A stretch of 64,000 bases of DNA from Bifidobacterium aerophilum (GTDB lineage Bacteria > Actinomycetota > Actinomycetes > Actinomycetales > Bifidobacteriaceae), in assembly GCF_010667685.1 (NCBI RefSeq), contig NZ_WHZW01000006.1, forward strand, positions 62,001 to 126,000, in the 5' to 3' direction. Both the position numbers and the translations under genes were made by a program. The notes beneath the pieces were generated by a model that did no database searches, was not told the origin of the DNA, and was given only the letters and a program-made list of their open reading frames with translations. Below are positions 12,068-21,362 of the stretch, in pieces. Position 1 is the first letter of the stretch; each line of letters begins with the position of its first letter.

Positions 12068-12161
12068 GTGAAAGCCTCCATGTGGCGTTATGTCACCCAA
12101 CTCCCCCAGGGCAGGAATGCAGCAAGGGTAAGTGGCCTCTGACGGGTGCGTGGAGGTTTTT
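12068..12161 (+). ncRNA. ffs: signal recognition particle 4.5S RNA
   Basis: The conserved SRP domain IV signature is visible: CCCCCAGGGC, then AGGAATGCAGCAAGGGTAAG, forming the Ffh-binding asymmetric loop. The distal ends pair (CCTCCA near 12075 with TGGAGG near 12151) and a T-run follows. Length of about 90 nt fits the small bacterial SRP RNA. Exact ends are estimated. A possible -10 (TACACT, 12061-12066) sits just upstream. Confidence 0.9.
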
Positions 12162-12312
12162 CATATCTTCCGTATTTCCAGGTTCCCGCGCCGTTGCGGG
12201 ATCCGTCCGAACATCCTAGGATCCGTCGGAATCAGCCTCATGCGGCGCCGTATAGCGTCGCATACGGGCATACGTCCGGCATCGCATCGTGTATCGCCGT
12301 GTATCGCATACG

Positions 12313-12352
12313 AAAAACCCCTTCGAACGCGGGAAACCCGCGCCCGAAGGGG
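12313..12352 (-). terminator. terminator of the rpsF-ssb-rpsR-rplI operon
   Basis: CCCCTTCG (12318-12325) pairs with CGAAGGGG (12345-12352) around an inner CGCGGG/CCCGCG stem. On the minus strand it is followed by TTTTT (12313-12317). Two more hairpins lie between it and rplI: 12396-12421 (perfect 10-bp stem) and 12367-12392. Confidence 0.88.
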
Positions 12353-12424
12353 CAGATGCTTAAGCTCAGACTGTTATATATGTGTCAGTCTGGAAGTTCC
12401 GGCGGAAAGAACCGCCGGAACGGG

Positions 12425-12871
12425 TCACTCGGCGACGACCTTCACGAAGAAGGACGCGGTGATCTCCGGGTGCAGGGCGACCTTGGCCGGGAAGTCACCG
12501 GTGGTCTTGATCGGCTCGACCTCGATGTTCTTCGGGTTGACGGCGGCCTTGTCGGACAGGGCGATCGCGATCTTGTCGTTGGAGATGCTGCCGAAGAGCT
12601 TGCCGGACTCGGAAACCTTGGCGGCGATCTCGACGGTGGTGCCCTCGATGAGCTCCTTGGCGGCGACGGCCTCTTCGCGGGTGGCGACGGCCTTGGCCAG
12701 ACGGGCGCGCTTCATCGCCTCGATCTGGGCGGCGGCACCCTTGGTCCACGCGAAGGCGAGGCCCTGCGGGAACAGGTAGTTGCGGGCGTAGCCGGCCTTG
12801 ACCTCGACGACGTCACCGGAGTGACCGAGGTTGGCGACGGTGGTGGTGAGGATAACCTTGGTATCAGCCAT
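12425..12871 (-). CDS. rplI: 50S ribosomal protein L9
   Basis: 148 residues, the normal length. The N-terminal domain matches L9 ([33 protein letters not shown]), then the long helix and C-terminal rRNA-binding domain. AGGAGG lies 7-8 bases upstream of the ATG. It is last in the minus-strand operon after rpsR, 18 bp away. Confidence 0.98.
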   Translation of the reverse strand: MADTKVILTTTVANLGHSGDVVEVKAGYARNYLFPQGLAFAWTKGAAAQIEAMKRARLAKAVATREEAVAAKELIEGTTVEIAAKVSESGKLFGSISNDKIAIALSDKAAVNPKNIEVEPIKTTGDFPAKVALHPEITASFFVKVVAE

Positions 12872-12889
12872 GTTCCTTTACCTCCTAAA

Positions 12890-13138
12890 TCAGCGGCCGG
12901 AAGTGGCGTACGGCAGCAGGGCCATCTCGCGGGCGTTCTTGATCGCCTTCGAGATCTCGCGCTGCTCCTGCACGGTCACACCGGTGATACGACGGGAACG
13001 GATCTTGCCGCGATCGGAGATGAACTTGCGCAGCAGCGCAACGTCCTTGTAATCGATCTCGGTGATCTTGGCGGCCTTCAGCGGGTTCGGCTTCTTCTTG
13101 AACGGCTTGACCGGCGGTTGCGGCCTCTTACGTGACAT
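12890..13138 (-). CDS. rpsR: 30S ribosomal protein S18
   Basis: 82 residues with the S18 core: [19 protein letters not shown] and [19 protein letters not shown]. There are no cysteines, so it is the zinc-independent type. AAGGAG lies six bases upstream of the ATG. Third gene of the rpsF operon. S18 pairs with S6 on the platform of the small subunit. Confidence 0.98.
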   Translation of the reverse strand: MSRKRPQPPVKPFKKKPNPLKAAKITEIDYKDVALLRKFISDRGKIRSRRITGVTVQEQREISKAIKNAREMALLPYATSGR

Positions 13139-13249
13139 GATGTTCTCCTTAAAACGTTAGGTTGTTGTGCTTCGTGAGCTGGGACGGCGGGCGGCGCGAG
13201 CCCTGTCGCGCGTATCCCGCATGCGTCCCGGTTGCGTGAGTCGTGCGGA

Positions 13250-13918
13250 TCAGAACTCCGGTTCCTCGGACGAGCCGCCGAAATCGGAGCTGCCGCCGAA
13301 CGTCGAGAATCCGCTGTTCGCGGAGGCGTCCGAAGACCACGGATCGGTCGCCGGAGCCTGCTGTGCGGGAGCGGACTGGACGGGAGCGGGGGCCTGGGTC
13401 GGGGCGCCGGTGTTGTACGCCGCGCCTCCCTGATAGCCGCCGTTCTGGTAACCGCCGTTGCCGCCGGCATATCCGGCGCCTCCGGAGTAGCCGCCAGCCT
13501 GACCGCCGCCGTTGAACCCGTTCTGTCCGCGGCCGGCGAATCCGCCCTGGCCGCTCGACGTGCGGGTCACCTGCGCGGTGGCGTATCGCAGCGACGGGCC
13601 GATTTCGTCGACCTGCATCTCCACGACGGTGCGGTTGGAACCGTCCTGCGCCTGATACGAGCGCTGCTGCAGACGGCCCTGGGCGATCACGCGCATGCCC
13701 TTGGTCAGGGTCTGCGCGCAGTGATCGGCCAGATCACGCCATGCGGAGCAGCGCATGAACAACGCGGCGCCGTCTTCGAACTGGCCGGAGTTGCGGTTGT
13801 ACGTACGCGGCGTCGAGGCGATGGTGAAGCTCGCGACGGTCGCGCCGGAACCGATGGTTCGCAGCTCGGGGTCGGACGTGAGATTGCCGACCACGGTGAT
13901 GATCGTTTCGCCTGCCAT
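13250..13918 (-). CDS. ssb: single-stranded DNA-binding protein
   Basis: 222 residues. The OB-fold (residues 1-~115, [20 protein letters not shown]) is followed by a Gly/Asn/Gln-rich disordered linker and an acidic tail ending SSEEPEF. SSB coats single-stranded DNA and recruits replication and repair partners through its tail. The usual tail end is DDDIPF, so this one is divergent but still acidic with a terminal Phe. Placement between rpsF and rpsR is the common actinobacterial order. Confidence 0.97.
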   Translation of the reverse strand: MAGETIITVVGNLTSDPELRTIGSGATVASFTIASTPRTYNRNSGQFEDGAALFMRCSAWRDLADHCAQTLTKGMRVIAQGRLQQRSYQAQDGSNRTVVEMQVDEIGPSLRYATAQVTRTSSGQGGFAGRGQNGFNGGGQAGGYSGGAGYAGGNGGYQNGGYQGGAAYNTGAPTQAPAPVQSAPAQQAPATDPWSSDASANSGFSTFGGSSDFGGSSEEPEF

Positions 13919-13981
13919 GACGTTACCTTCTTACCTTACTTACGCGTGATGGCTCACGTTCAGCTTGCGCTGAGGAAAGCT

Positions 13982-14278
13982 TTACTTGGCGTCCTTACGA
14001 AGGATCTTCGTACGGATCACGGATTCGTTGAGGTTCAGCACACGGTCGAGCTCGTCGCTGACGGCAGGCTCGCAGGTGTAGTTGACCACGACGTAGTTGC
14101 CTTCGGTCTTGCCGGCGATCTCGTAAGCGAGCTTACGACGTCCCCAAATATCGGTGTTCTCGACGGAACCACCTTCCTTGGTGACGAGTTCCAGATACTG
14201 CTCGGTCAGCTTCTTCAGACCGCGCTCATCCAGCTCGGGATCGGCAATGAACATCAGTTCGTACTTATGCGCAGACAT
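13982..14278 (-). CDS. rpsF: 30S ribosomal protein S6
   Basis: 98 residues starting MSAHKYELMFIADPELDERG, with the S6 pattern WGRRKLAYEI and YVVVNYTCEP. The ATG at 14278 is chosen because AAGGAGGTG lies just upstream; a longer frame to 14353 has no support. First gene of the operon with ssb, rpsR and rplI; the control region is 14279-14518, divergent from prs. Confidence 0.97.
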   Translation of the reverse strand: MSAHKYELMFIADPELDERGLKKLTEQYLELVTKEGGSVENTDIWGRRKLAYEIAGKTEGNYVVVNYTCEPAVSDELDRVLNLNESVIRTKILRKDAK

Positions 14279-14518
14279 CACCCACCTCCTTCGGACTATT
14301 CGGCCACGGACGTTCCGTGGCAGGAGTGTGTATACGCGTTCCCGCACTTGCATGCGGGCAACCTGTATAGAGTATCGTCACCGCGCGACAGCGGCAGGGA
14401 TCGCGCCGCATCGTGCGCGGCACGTCACATACACCGTCGTTGTTATATTGGGAGACGGCTATTTTCTCGACCGTTCGGCTGCGACCGTGCGGTGACTGAC
14501 GATTGTGGAAGGCGGATC

Positions 14519-15532
14519 ATGTCGGCGATTCTCGAAGGCACACCGGATAAGCGACTCGTGCTGGTGACCGGTCGCGCGTACCCCGAACTTGCGGAGGAAG
14601 TGGCGCGGTGCATGGGAACCGAGGTCCTCGAAACCACGGCCTACGATTTCGCGAACGGCGAGATGTACGTGCGCTACACCGAGCCGGTGCGTGGCGCGGA
14701 CGCGTTCGTGCTGCAGTGCCACACCGAGCCGATCAACAAGTGGATCATGGAACAGCTCATCATGATCGACGCGATGAAGCGCGCCTCGGCCCGCTCCATC
14801 ACCGTGGTCGCGCCGTTCCTCGGCTACTCGCGTCAGGACAAGAAGCACCTCGGCCGCGAGCCCATCACCGCCCGTCTGATCTTCGATCTGTTCCGCGCCG
14901 CCGGAGCCGACCGCATGATGACGATCGACCTGCACGCCGCGCAGGAGCAGGGCTTCTTCAACGGTCCGGTCGACCATCTGACCGCGACCCCGGTGCTGCT
15001 CGACTACGTGCGCAACAACGTGCCGATGGAGCACGCCACGATCGTCTCCCCGGACGCCGGCCGCATCAAGGTGTCCGAGCAGTGGGCAGCCAAGCTGGGC
15101 AACCTGCCGCTCGCCTTCATCCACAAGACGCGTGACACGACGCGTCCGAACCATGCGACCGCGCACGGCATCATCGGCGACGTCAAGGGCCGTGACTGCG
15201 TGGTCGTCGACGACATGATCGACACCGCGGGCACGATCTGCGAGGCGGTGCGCACGCTGCGCAACGCGGGCGCCGCGTCCGTCACGCTCGTCGCCACGCA
15301 CGGCCTGCTGTCTGGCCCGGCCATCGAACGCCTGCGCGACTGCGGCGCGCGCGAGATCATCGTCACGAACACTGTGCCGGTGCCGGAGGAGAAGCGCCTG
15401 CCGAACATGACCGTCCTGTCGGTCGCGCCGCTGCTGGCCGCCGGCATCCGTTCCGTATTCGAATCGCGTTCGGTCATGCACCTGCTGGAGGGTCTGCCGT
15501 CGGACATGCGTCCGCGCAACATCTATGCGTGA
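14519..15532 (+). CDS. prs: ribose-phosphate pyrophosphokinase
   Basis: 337 residues. It makes PRPP from ribose 5-phosphate and ATP for purine, pyrimidine, His and Trp synthesis. Key motifs: GYSRQDKKHLGREPITA (ATP/flexible loop), TIDLHAAQEQGFF, and the PRPP loop VVVDDMIDTAGTI. The ATG at 14519 follows GGAAGGCGGATC. An extension of the frame far upstream is only the antisense of ssb/rpsF. A terminator follows. Confidence 0.97.
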   Translation: MSAILEGTPDKRLVLVTGRAYPELAEEVARCMGTEVLETTAYDFANGEMYVRYTEPVRGADAFVLQCHTEPINKWIMEQLIMIDAMKRASARSITVVAPFLGYSRQDKKHLGREPITARLIFDLFRAAGADRMMTIDLHAAQEQGFFNGPVDHLTATPVLLDYVRNNVPMEHATIVSPDAGRIKVSEQWAAKLGNLPLAFIHKTRDTTRPNHATAHGIIGDVKGRDCVVVDDMIDTAGTICEAVRTLRNAGAASVTLVATHGLLSGPAIERLRDCGAREIIVTNTVPVPEEKRLPNMTVLSVAPLLAAGIRSVFESRSVMHLLEGLPSDMRPRNIYA

Positions 15533-15570
15533 CGATTACGCGATTCGCTGATTGTCGCTGATTGTTGATG

Positions 15571-15604
15571 GGACTCCCCTGACTCCGGTCGGGGGAGTCC
15601 TTGC
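15571..15604 (+). terminator. terminator after prs
   Basis: GGACTCCCC (15571-15579) pairs with GGGGAGTCC (15592-15600), followed by a short TT tract. Confidence 0.75.
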
Positions 15605-15731
15605 ATATGCGGCCGGCCGTGCGTCCGTGCGCGGCGGCGTGCGTCCGTGCGGGTGTTCGAGAACGCGTTCGATAGCCCCCATACGATAGACTGCTGGGGA
15701 AACGAACATCGTGCATGGAAGGTTTATGGTT

Positions 15732-16910
15732 ATGACGGACAACGTGCAGTATCCGGATTTGGTGATCGTCGGCGCGGGCCTGTTCGGTCTGACGGTGGCT
15801 CAGCAGGCGGTCGAGCGTGCGGGCGCGCGCGTGCACATCATCGACGTGCGCGACCACATCGGCGGCAACGCGTACTCGTACTTCGATAAGGAGACGGGCG
15901 CGGAGATCCACAAGTACGGCGCCCACCTGTTCCACACGTCCAACAAGCGCGTGTGGGAGTACGTCAACCGCTTCACCGAGTTCACGAACTACGTGCACCG
16001 CGTGTACGCGACGCATGACGGCGTGGTCTACCCGCTGCCGATCAACCTGGGCACGATCAACCAGTTCTTCGGCGCGTCGTACACGCCGGACGAGGCGCGC
16101 AAGCTCATCGAGGAGCAGGCGGGCGAGCTGGCCGGCACCGATCCGCAGAACCTCAACGACAAGGGCATCCAGCTGATCGGCCGCCCGCTGTACGAGGCGT
16201 TCATCAAGAACTACACCGGCAAGCAGTGGCAGACCGACCCGGCCGACCTGCCGGCCGACATCATCAAGCGCCTGCCGGTGCGTTTCAACTACGACAACCG
16301 CTACTTCAAGGACACGTGGGAGGGTCTGCCGAAGGACGGCTACACCGCGTGGATGGAGCGCATGATCGACGATCCGCGCATCACGGTGTCGCTGAAGACC
16401 GATTTCTTCGACGAATCCCAGCCGTACAACAAGAAGGCGCTGCTCGCCGCGGGCGTGCCGGTGGTGTACACCGGCCCGGTGGACCGGTACTTCGACTACG
16501 AGCTGGGCGACCTCAAGTGGCGCACGGTCGACTTCAAGGAAGTGCGCTACGACGAGGACGACCACTTCGGCTGCCCGGTGATGAACTATTCGGACGCGGA
16601 CGTGCCGTACACCCGCGCGATCGAGTTCAAGAACTTCAACCCGGAGCGCCACGACTCGCAGAACCACGAGAAGACCGTGGTGTGGGAGGAGTACTCGCGC
16701 TTCGCGGAGCGCGGCGACGAGCCGTACTATCCGATCAACACCGACGAGGACAAGGCGCTGTACGCGAAGTACGCGGAGAAGGCCGCGGCCGAGCCGAAGG
16801 TCGTGTTCGGCGGCCGTCTGGGCACGTACAAGTACTACGACATGCACAACGTGATCGACACCGCGCTCACCGCATTCGACGAGCAGGTGCTCCCGCTCAT
16901 CGCGAAGTGA
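15732..16910 (+). CDS. glf: UDP-galactopyranose mutase
   Basis: 392 residues. A flavoenzyme converting UDP-galactopyranose to UDP-galactofuranose for cell-wall or capsular galactan. The FAD-binding N-terminus reads LVIVGAGLFGLTVA; the active-site region includes YGAHLFHTSNKRVWEYV, YTGKQW and GRLGTYKYYDMHNVI. The start is ATG 15732, nine bases after GGAAGG (15717-15722); ATG 15726 and GTG 15711 are in frame but badly spaced. It stands alone between two terminators. Confidence 0.96.
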   Translation: MTDNVQYPDLVIVGAGLFGLTVAQQAVERAGARVHIIDVRDHIGGNAYSYFDKETGAEIHKYGAHLFHTSNKRVWEYVNRFTEFTNYVHRVYATHDGVVYPLPINLGTINQFFGASYTPDEARKLIEEQAGELAGTDPQNLNDKGIQLIGRPLYEAFIKNYTGKQWQTDPADLPADIIKRLPVRFNYDNRYFKDTWEGLPKDGYTAWMERMIDDPRITVSLKTDFFDESQPYNKKALLAAGVPVVYTGPVDRYFDYELGDLKWRTVDFKEVRYDEDDHFGCPVMNYSDADVPYTRAIEFKNFNPERHDSQNHEKTVVWEEYSRFAERGDEPYYPINTDEDKALYAKYAEKAAAEPKVVFGGRLGTYKYYDMHNVIDTALTAFDEQVLPLIAK

Positions 16911-16942
16911 CGCGTTCCCGATATCGGGACAGTGGTGACCGA

Positions 16943-16988
16943 GGGTAGTCGGCAGACCGGATTCGCCGGTTTTGCCGGCTACCCTTTT
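16943..16988 (+). terminator. terminator after glf
   Basis: GGGTAGTCGGCA (16943-16954) pairs with TGCCGGCTACCC (16973-16984, one G-T pair), then TTTT. Confidence 0.85.
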
Positions 16989-17028
16989 GCGTGAGTCGGC
17001 CATAATCGGCAGATCATAAGGAGAACGT

Positions 17029-17508
17029 ATGCAGATCGACATCATCGCCGTCGGCAAGGTCAAGGAATCGTACCTGCGCGACGCCATCGCCGAGTACAGC
17101 AAGCGGTTGGGCCGCTACTGCAAGCTCGACATCATCGAGGTCGCCGACGAGAAGACCCCGGACCGTGCGAGCGAGGGCGTCGAACGGCAGATCAAAGCCA
17201 AGGAAGGCGAACGGATCGCGCGTCATCTGCGTGACAACGCGTACGTGATCGCGCTGGCGATCGACGGCAAGATGCTCACGTCGGAAGGTCTCGCGAACGA
17301 AATCAACCAGCTGGGACTGCGCGGCGTGAGTCATATCCAGCTGGTCATCGGCGGCTCGATCGGACTGGACGACGCGATCCTGCGTCGCGCGAACTACAAG
17401 CTGAGTTTTTCGAAAATGACGTTCCCGCATCAGCTTATGCGGGTCATCCTGCTTGAGCAGATCTATCGCGCGTACAAGATCAACGCGCACGAGCCGTATC
17501 ACAAGTGA
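17029..17508 (+). CDS. rlmH: 23S rRNA pseudouridine-1915 N3-methyltransferase
   Basis: 159 residues, the full SPOUT-fold RlmH length. Motifs: IDIIAVGKVKESYL at the start, ALAIDGKMLTSE, LVIGGSIGLDD (SAM-binding knot) and KMTFPHQLMRVILLEQIYRA. It methylates the hypermodified base in helix 69 of 23S rRNA. AAGGAGAACGT lies directly before the ATG. Confidence 0.97.
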   Translation: MQIDIIAVGKVKESYLRDAIAEYSKRLGRYCKLDIIEVADEKTPDRASEGVERQIKAKEGERIARHLRDNAYVIALAIDGKMLTSEGLANEINQLGLRGVSHIQLVIGGSIGLDDAILRRANYKLSFSKMTFPHQLMRVILLEQIYRAYKINAHEPYHK

Positions 17509-17547
17509 GTGCGGACAGCGCGGTCAACAAGCGCGGTGGTCGCGCAC

Positions 17548-18051
17548 CTAGTCGCGCGGATGCAGCGCGCGGTACTGCAGCGAGTAACTGATCCGGACAT
17601 GGGGCGGCGCCGACGTCTGATCGGTTGCGGCGCCCGGTTCGTTGTCCGGATCCGAGGCGGGCTGCGCGATTCTGGAGAGCGAGTCGGACGTGTTCGCGGC
17701 CGTCGCTGGCGTGCGGGGCGCTACGGAACTGAACGGTGCGGTCTGCGGGGTGCTGTCGTGACCGGATCGAGCCGGCTGCGGCGTCGATGGAGCGGCCATG
17801 ACGGACGATGCCGGCGCGGCAGGGGATGCCTGCGCGGGGATGATCGGACGCATGCGGCCGGTATTGGTGGGATAGAAGCTCGGTGGAAGCGGTTGCGGGG
17901 GAGTGGCGGAGGTTGCGCCGGTCCCGTTCGCCGAGTCGTCGGCGACGTCGAATCCTTCGTCCTCAAGGGCGGAAAGCGGAATCAGGCGGGTCTGCATCGA
18001 CGTGTCGCGTATGTCGTCCACGCGCCATCGCTGGTCTCCTGGTTCGGCCAT
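17548..18051 (-). CDS. unknown Ala/Pro/Ser-rich protein
   Basis: 167 residues if started at ATG 18051, which has AGGGAG six bases upstream; the frame extends to 18144 without a better signal. The N-terminus is folded-looking and acidic (AEPGDQRWRVDDIRDTSMQT, LSALEDEGFDV). The remaining ~110 residues are disordered and rich in Ala, Pro, Ser and Thr. No signal peptide or membrane segment is seen. Convergent with rlmH. I do not recognise it. Confidence 0.6.
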   Translation of the reverse strand: MAEPGDQRWRVDDIRDTSMQTRLIPLSALEDEGFDVADDSANGTGATSATPPQPLPPSFYPTNTGRMRPIIPAQASPAAPASSVMAAPSTPQPARSGHDSTPQTAPFSSVAPRTPATAANTSDSLSRIAQPASDPDNEPGAATDQTSAPPHVRISYSLQYRALHPRD

Positions 18052-18460
18052 GCTCATCTCCCTACTGTCACACAACTGCACCGAGCGTACCGCGTCGTTG
18101 ACTACCGGTCGGTAGGAAACGGAGTATGTGCGCAACTTCGCCACCTAATGCTCGTGTGAATGTCACGGAAGACACGCCGCGCTGCCGCAGAAGCGAACAT
18201 TCATCATGTTCTATTTTGTGTATATGAACATGGTTGAATATGGTATACGTATCAATGTGTGGGTATGTCGGATAATGTGCTCGAAGGCGAAGAAACGCAC
18301 ATTTGCAAGGATTTTCGCACATGGGATCAGTGATATCGTAAATGGTGTCGCGAGGGGCGACGTCATAATCGCAGTGATATGCCGGATGATTTACGTGTTA
18401 TATATAACATGATCATGTCCGGTTTGCGTAACTGTTTGACTGCGTTCGTAAGGAGTGATC
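18052..18460. other. AT-rich intergenic region with palindromes
   Basis: No gene is supported here. It is clearly more AT-rich than its surroundings. It contains GAACAT-tcatc-ATGTTC (18195-18211) and the perfect palindrome GTTATATATAAC (18397-18408), 52 bp upstream of the next start. It likely holds divergent promoters. Confidence 0.5.
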
Positions 18461-18880
18461 ATGGCAAACGAGAAACTGATCGTCGTGGACGAGTCGATGT
18501 TCGGCCAGGATGCCGCGGCGAAGACCGCGGAGGCCAACAAGGTCGCCAGGAAGTTCGGCATCGACGACAAGGCGCTGGCCGCCGTCGAGGACTTCAAGCA
18601 GGCGCTGGCCGACAACAACGCATGGGACCTGCCGTTCATGGGGTATGTGAACGAGGACGGCTACGGCTATGCGTACGTGCCGGACCGTGCGGTGTCGCCG
18701 ACGACCGGCTGGGATGCGCACAAGGCGTTCAAGGAGCTGCCCGAGGACGTGCAGACCGCGTTCGCGATCCGCATGCTGTTCACGCACCGCGACGTGGATC
18801 GGTACGGCGCGGACGTGTTCCTGCACTATGAGCGCGGTTTCGTGGTGCGTTTTGAGGGTCCGGGTTCGAACAACTACTGA
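18461..18880 (+). CDS. small acidic protein of unknown function
   Basis: 139 residues, starting ATG 18461 with AAGGAG seven bases upstream. The sequence is acidic and soluble, with an alanine/lysine-rich helical start (AAAKTAEANKVARKFGID) and an aromatic middle (DLPFMGYVNEDGYGYAYVPD). No domain is recognised. Codon usage is typical of highly expressed genes in this window. A strong terminator follows, so it is probably a single-gene unit. Confidence 0.75.
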   Translation: MANEKLIVVDESMFGQDAAAKTAEANKVARKFGIDDKALAAVEDFKQALADNNAWDLPFMGYVNEDGYGYAYVPDRAVSPTTGWDAHKAFKELPEDVQTAFAIRMLFTHRDVDRYGADVFLHYERGFVVRFEGPGSNNY

Positions 18881-19048
18881 TCGGAGGTCCGGCGATGGCC
18901 GGGGATTGTGCGATGGCCGAAGGTCGTGCGATAGCCGGTGGCTGGGTGTCTGCCGCCGATGGTCTGACGGTCGTTGACCAGCTGGTTTGACGATGACGGC
19001 TGTCGGCGGCGTGCGGCATGCGGCACGACTGACGATTCGGCTGGTGAT

Positions 19049-19086
19049 ATGGTCTTCGGAGTGTCTTGTGACACGCCGAAGACCAT
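19049..19086 (+). terminator. strong terminator downstream of the unknown gene
   Basis: An 11-bp stem (19049-19059 with 19076-19086) plus inner GTGTC/GACAC, followed by TTGTTTGT. Confidence 0.8.
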
Positions 19087-19180
19087 TGTTTGTATGATGA
19101 GGGTGATCTATGGTTGCGAGGTCTGCTGATCGTTGGAAAACCGCGGTTTGTGACTATCTGTGGTTGTGCTGGCGTGAAGG

Positions 19181-19211
19181 TCTCATGAGTTCGAATCTCG
19201 TATCCTCCGCC
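19181..19211 (+). repeat. partial copy of the tRNA-Ser 3' end
   Basis: The last ~30 bases repeat the T-arm and acceptor end of the intact tRNA-Ser (19350-19378) with one mismatch. It lies 81 bp upstream of the intact gene, and the preceding bases do not form a tRNA. It looks like an attachment-site relic from an earlier integration. Confidence 0.75.
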
Positions 19212-19219
19212 TATTTGAT

Positions 19220-19247
19220 TTGGTAATTCCGAATATCGTGCTAGTAT
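19220..19247 (+). promoter_or_regulatory. promoter of tRNA-Ser
   Basis: TTGGTA (19220-19225), a 16-base spacer and TAGTAT (19242-19247), about 45 bp upstream of the tRNA. Confidence 0.55.
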
Positions 19248-19291
19248 ATCCAAATTGTGTGCTGACGCGTTCGCGCTGAGGTAACACGAAT

Positions 19292-19379
19292 GGAGGATTC
19301 GCCTAGTGGTCTATGGCGCACGCTTGGAAAGCGTGTTGGTGTAACAGCCTCACGAGTTCGAATCTCGTATCCTCCGCCA
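19292..19379 (+). tRNA. tRNA-Ser(GGA)
   Basis: The acceptor GGAGGAT pairs with ATCCTCC. The anticodon stem CACGC/GCGTG holds the loop TTGGAAA with anticodon GGA (19326-19328). A long serine-type variable arm and TTCGAAT T-loop are present, and CCA is encoded (19377-19379). It is the integration target of island 1; the 3' 17 bases (19363-19379) are repeated at 38041-38057. Confidence 0.95.
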
Positions 19380-19382
19380 ACA

Positions 19383-19414
19383 GGGTTTTCAGAGAAATCT
19401 GGAAGCCCTTTTTT
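19383..19414 (+). terminator. terminator after tRNA-Ser
   Basis: An imperfect 11-bp stem around GAAA (19383-19393 with 19398-19408), then TTTTTT. A similar hairpin follows the distal att copy at 49062. Confidence 0.75.
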
Positions 19415-19819
19415 GTTGCCGGAATGCCGAGAAAACGGCGGAATTGCAACGTTTTCGGACTGTTGGGCGGGCGGCGTCGCCGTTCCGCCAACGGCCATGC
19501 GGGACCGTTTTCCCCTCGCCATACGTGAGCGCATACGTGAGCGTTTTTCACGTCGCCCGGGCGCACTCACGCCATCACAATTCCATCACATTCGTATGGC
19601 ATCGCCATGCTTCACGTCGTTTCTCCGATAAGCCACATCCCCAGAAGGGATATGACCGTTCGCCATCGTCCCGTCGAATACCCCGCATGGAGAACCGGCT
19701 CCGTGGGAGCCGGCGGTCGAGGTTTTGGGGAGATGGACCGCGGACCTTACGTCATTCACTGACGAGCCACGGTCCCCCACAGACGATCCACGATACGTTC
19801 CACACGAAGGCGGCGGACA

Positions 19820-21316
19820 ATGGCGAGAGCAAGAAGACGGTTCGGCACAGTCTCACTGAAGACGAGCCGCAGATCCGGCCGGAAGTACATCGAAGCGAAA
19901 TACAAGCCTCCCGTGGAGGCATACTACAAGTGGCCGGGCATGCTGCCCGAGTACTACACGAAGCGCTTCGCCGAGGGCTTCGAGACCGAGGCCGAGAAAT
20001 GGCTCAACGACGCCGAACGGGCCATCCAGCAGGGCATCTGGAAGCCGCCCGAGGTCGCCCGCAACGAAGGGCTCGCGCGGCGCGTCACGTTCGCCCAGTA
20101 CGCCACGGACTACGTGGAGCACCGGGTCAAACGAGACGGCGAACCCATCGAGGAGACCACGCGAGAGAAGTACCGCCAGTATCTGCGGGATCATCTGCTG
20201 CCCGTGTTGGGCTCGCTGCCGATGGCCTCCATCACGCCCGACGACATCGAACGATGGGCGGCCAGCATGAGGATCGGCAAGGCAGGCGAGGGCGCGGTCA
20301 TCAAACGCCGCGTGTTCGAGCTTCTGTCGGGCATATTCGCCGAGGCGTGCGAGAAGCCGCTCGACGCGAGCGGACAGACGCTGCTCGAACGCAACCCGAT
20401 ACGGATCCGAGTGCCCAGACCGGACAGCGACCGCGAATACGTCGACATCGACATGGACGAGCTTAAAGCCATCCACGACGCGATGCCGCCGCGCCTCGCG
20501 CTGACCATCTACCTGTGCGGACAGCTCGCGCTGCGCCCCGGCGAGGCGTTGGCCCTGCAACGACGGGACATCGCACTCGATGCGGACGGTCAAGGCGGCA
20601 CGGTGCACGTCACCAAGAACGCGAAAGAGGTCAGCCGCGACGGCAGCAAGATCGTCATCGCCGGCAAACCCAAGACCCGCGGCAGCATACGAGACGAACG
20701 CATCCCGGCGTGGCTCGTGCCGGTCATCCAAGCGCATCTCGACAGGTTCGTGGACGACAGGCCCGCGGCCCTGCTGTTCACGGGGCAGCGCAGCCACACC
20801 TACGTCAAATCACAGACGCTGCGCAACGCCTACTACAGGGCACGCAGAGCCGTACCGCGCGTGGACGCCCTGGCCCCGCCGTTGTACAACCTGCGCCACC
20901 GGGCGCTGACGCGCACGGCCTCGTACACGAACAGCATCCGCGCGGTGATGGCGCAGGGTGGCCACACGCAGGTGAGGACGGCGATGCACTATCAACACCT
21001 CACCAGTGACGAAACCGGCAAGATTCTGGCGGGAATGAACGCCGAAGCCGAATCGGCCGGACTCGCCCCGCACAGCGAGACCGAACCGGCGCACGAGCCA
21101 GCGCCCAAAGACCGCGCCGGCGGCGCGACGAACACTGACGACGCATTCTCCCAGCTGGCGACCCTCGTCACCGGCATGGAACCCGCGGCACGACTCGCCG
21201 TCATCAGAGGGCTCAAGCCGGAGCAGCGGCCCAAGCTCCTGAACCGCCTGCCCCCACCGGTCCAGACGGAGATCACGATCGCACTGCTGGACGCGGCGAA
21301 CGGTTCGACCGGCTGA
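19820..21316 (+). CDS. tyrosine recombinase (integrase)
   Basis: 498 residues. It catalyses site-specific integration and excision at tRNA-Ser. An AP2-like/SAM-like N-terminal core-binding part (1-~200) precedes the catalytic domain: Arg239 (LALRPGEAL), the box II motif YNLRHR (356-361, Arg359), His382 (GGHT) and nucleophile Tyr391 (MHYQH). Box II normally starts with His; here that position is Tyr356. The last ~90 residues (after 410) form an unusual Glu/Ala/Pro-rich extension with a helical end. Its gene starts 440 bp from the tRNA, the usual place for an integrase. AAGGCGG lies upstream of the ATG. Confidence 0.95.
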   Translation: MARARRRFGTVSLKTSRRSGRKYIEAKYKPPVEAYYKWPGMLPEYYTKRFAEGFETEAEKWLNDAERAIQQGIWKPPEVARNEGLARRVTFAQYATDYVEHRVKRDGEPIEETTREKYRQYLRDHLLPVLGSLPMASITPDDIERWAASMRIGKAGEGAVIKRRVFELLSGIFAEACEKPLDASGQTLLERNPIRIRVPRPDSDREYVDIDMDELKAIHDAMPPRLALTIYLCGQLALRPGEALALQRRDIALDADGQGGTVHVTKNAKEVSRDGSKIVIAGKPKTRGSIRDERIPAWLVPVIQAHLDRFVDDRPAALLFTGQRSHTYVKSQTLRNAYYRARRAVPRVDALAPPLYNLRHRALTRTASYTNSIRAVMAQGGHTQVRTAMHYQHLTSDETGKILAGMNAEAESAGLAPHSETEPAHEPAPKDRAGGATNTDDAFSQLATLVTGMEPAARLAVIRGLKPEQRPKLLNRLPPPVQTEITIALLDAANGSTG

Positions 21317-21362
21317 GCCGGCATGAACAGACACATAGAACACCATATGGAGAGGAACACCC

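Noticed and set aside
13232-14518. Long N-terminal extension of prs
   Set aside because: It is only the antisense of ssb and rpsF; the ATG at 14519 matches the known PRPP synthetase start.
18195-18211. LexA-type SOS box (GAACAT-N5-ATGTTC)
   Set aside because: Spacing is too long for the actinobacterial LexA consensus; no SOS gene follows.
19444-20466. 340-codon frame overlapping the integrase start
   Set aside because: Integrase motifs are in the other frame; this one reads as Arg-rich shadow.
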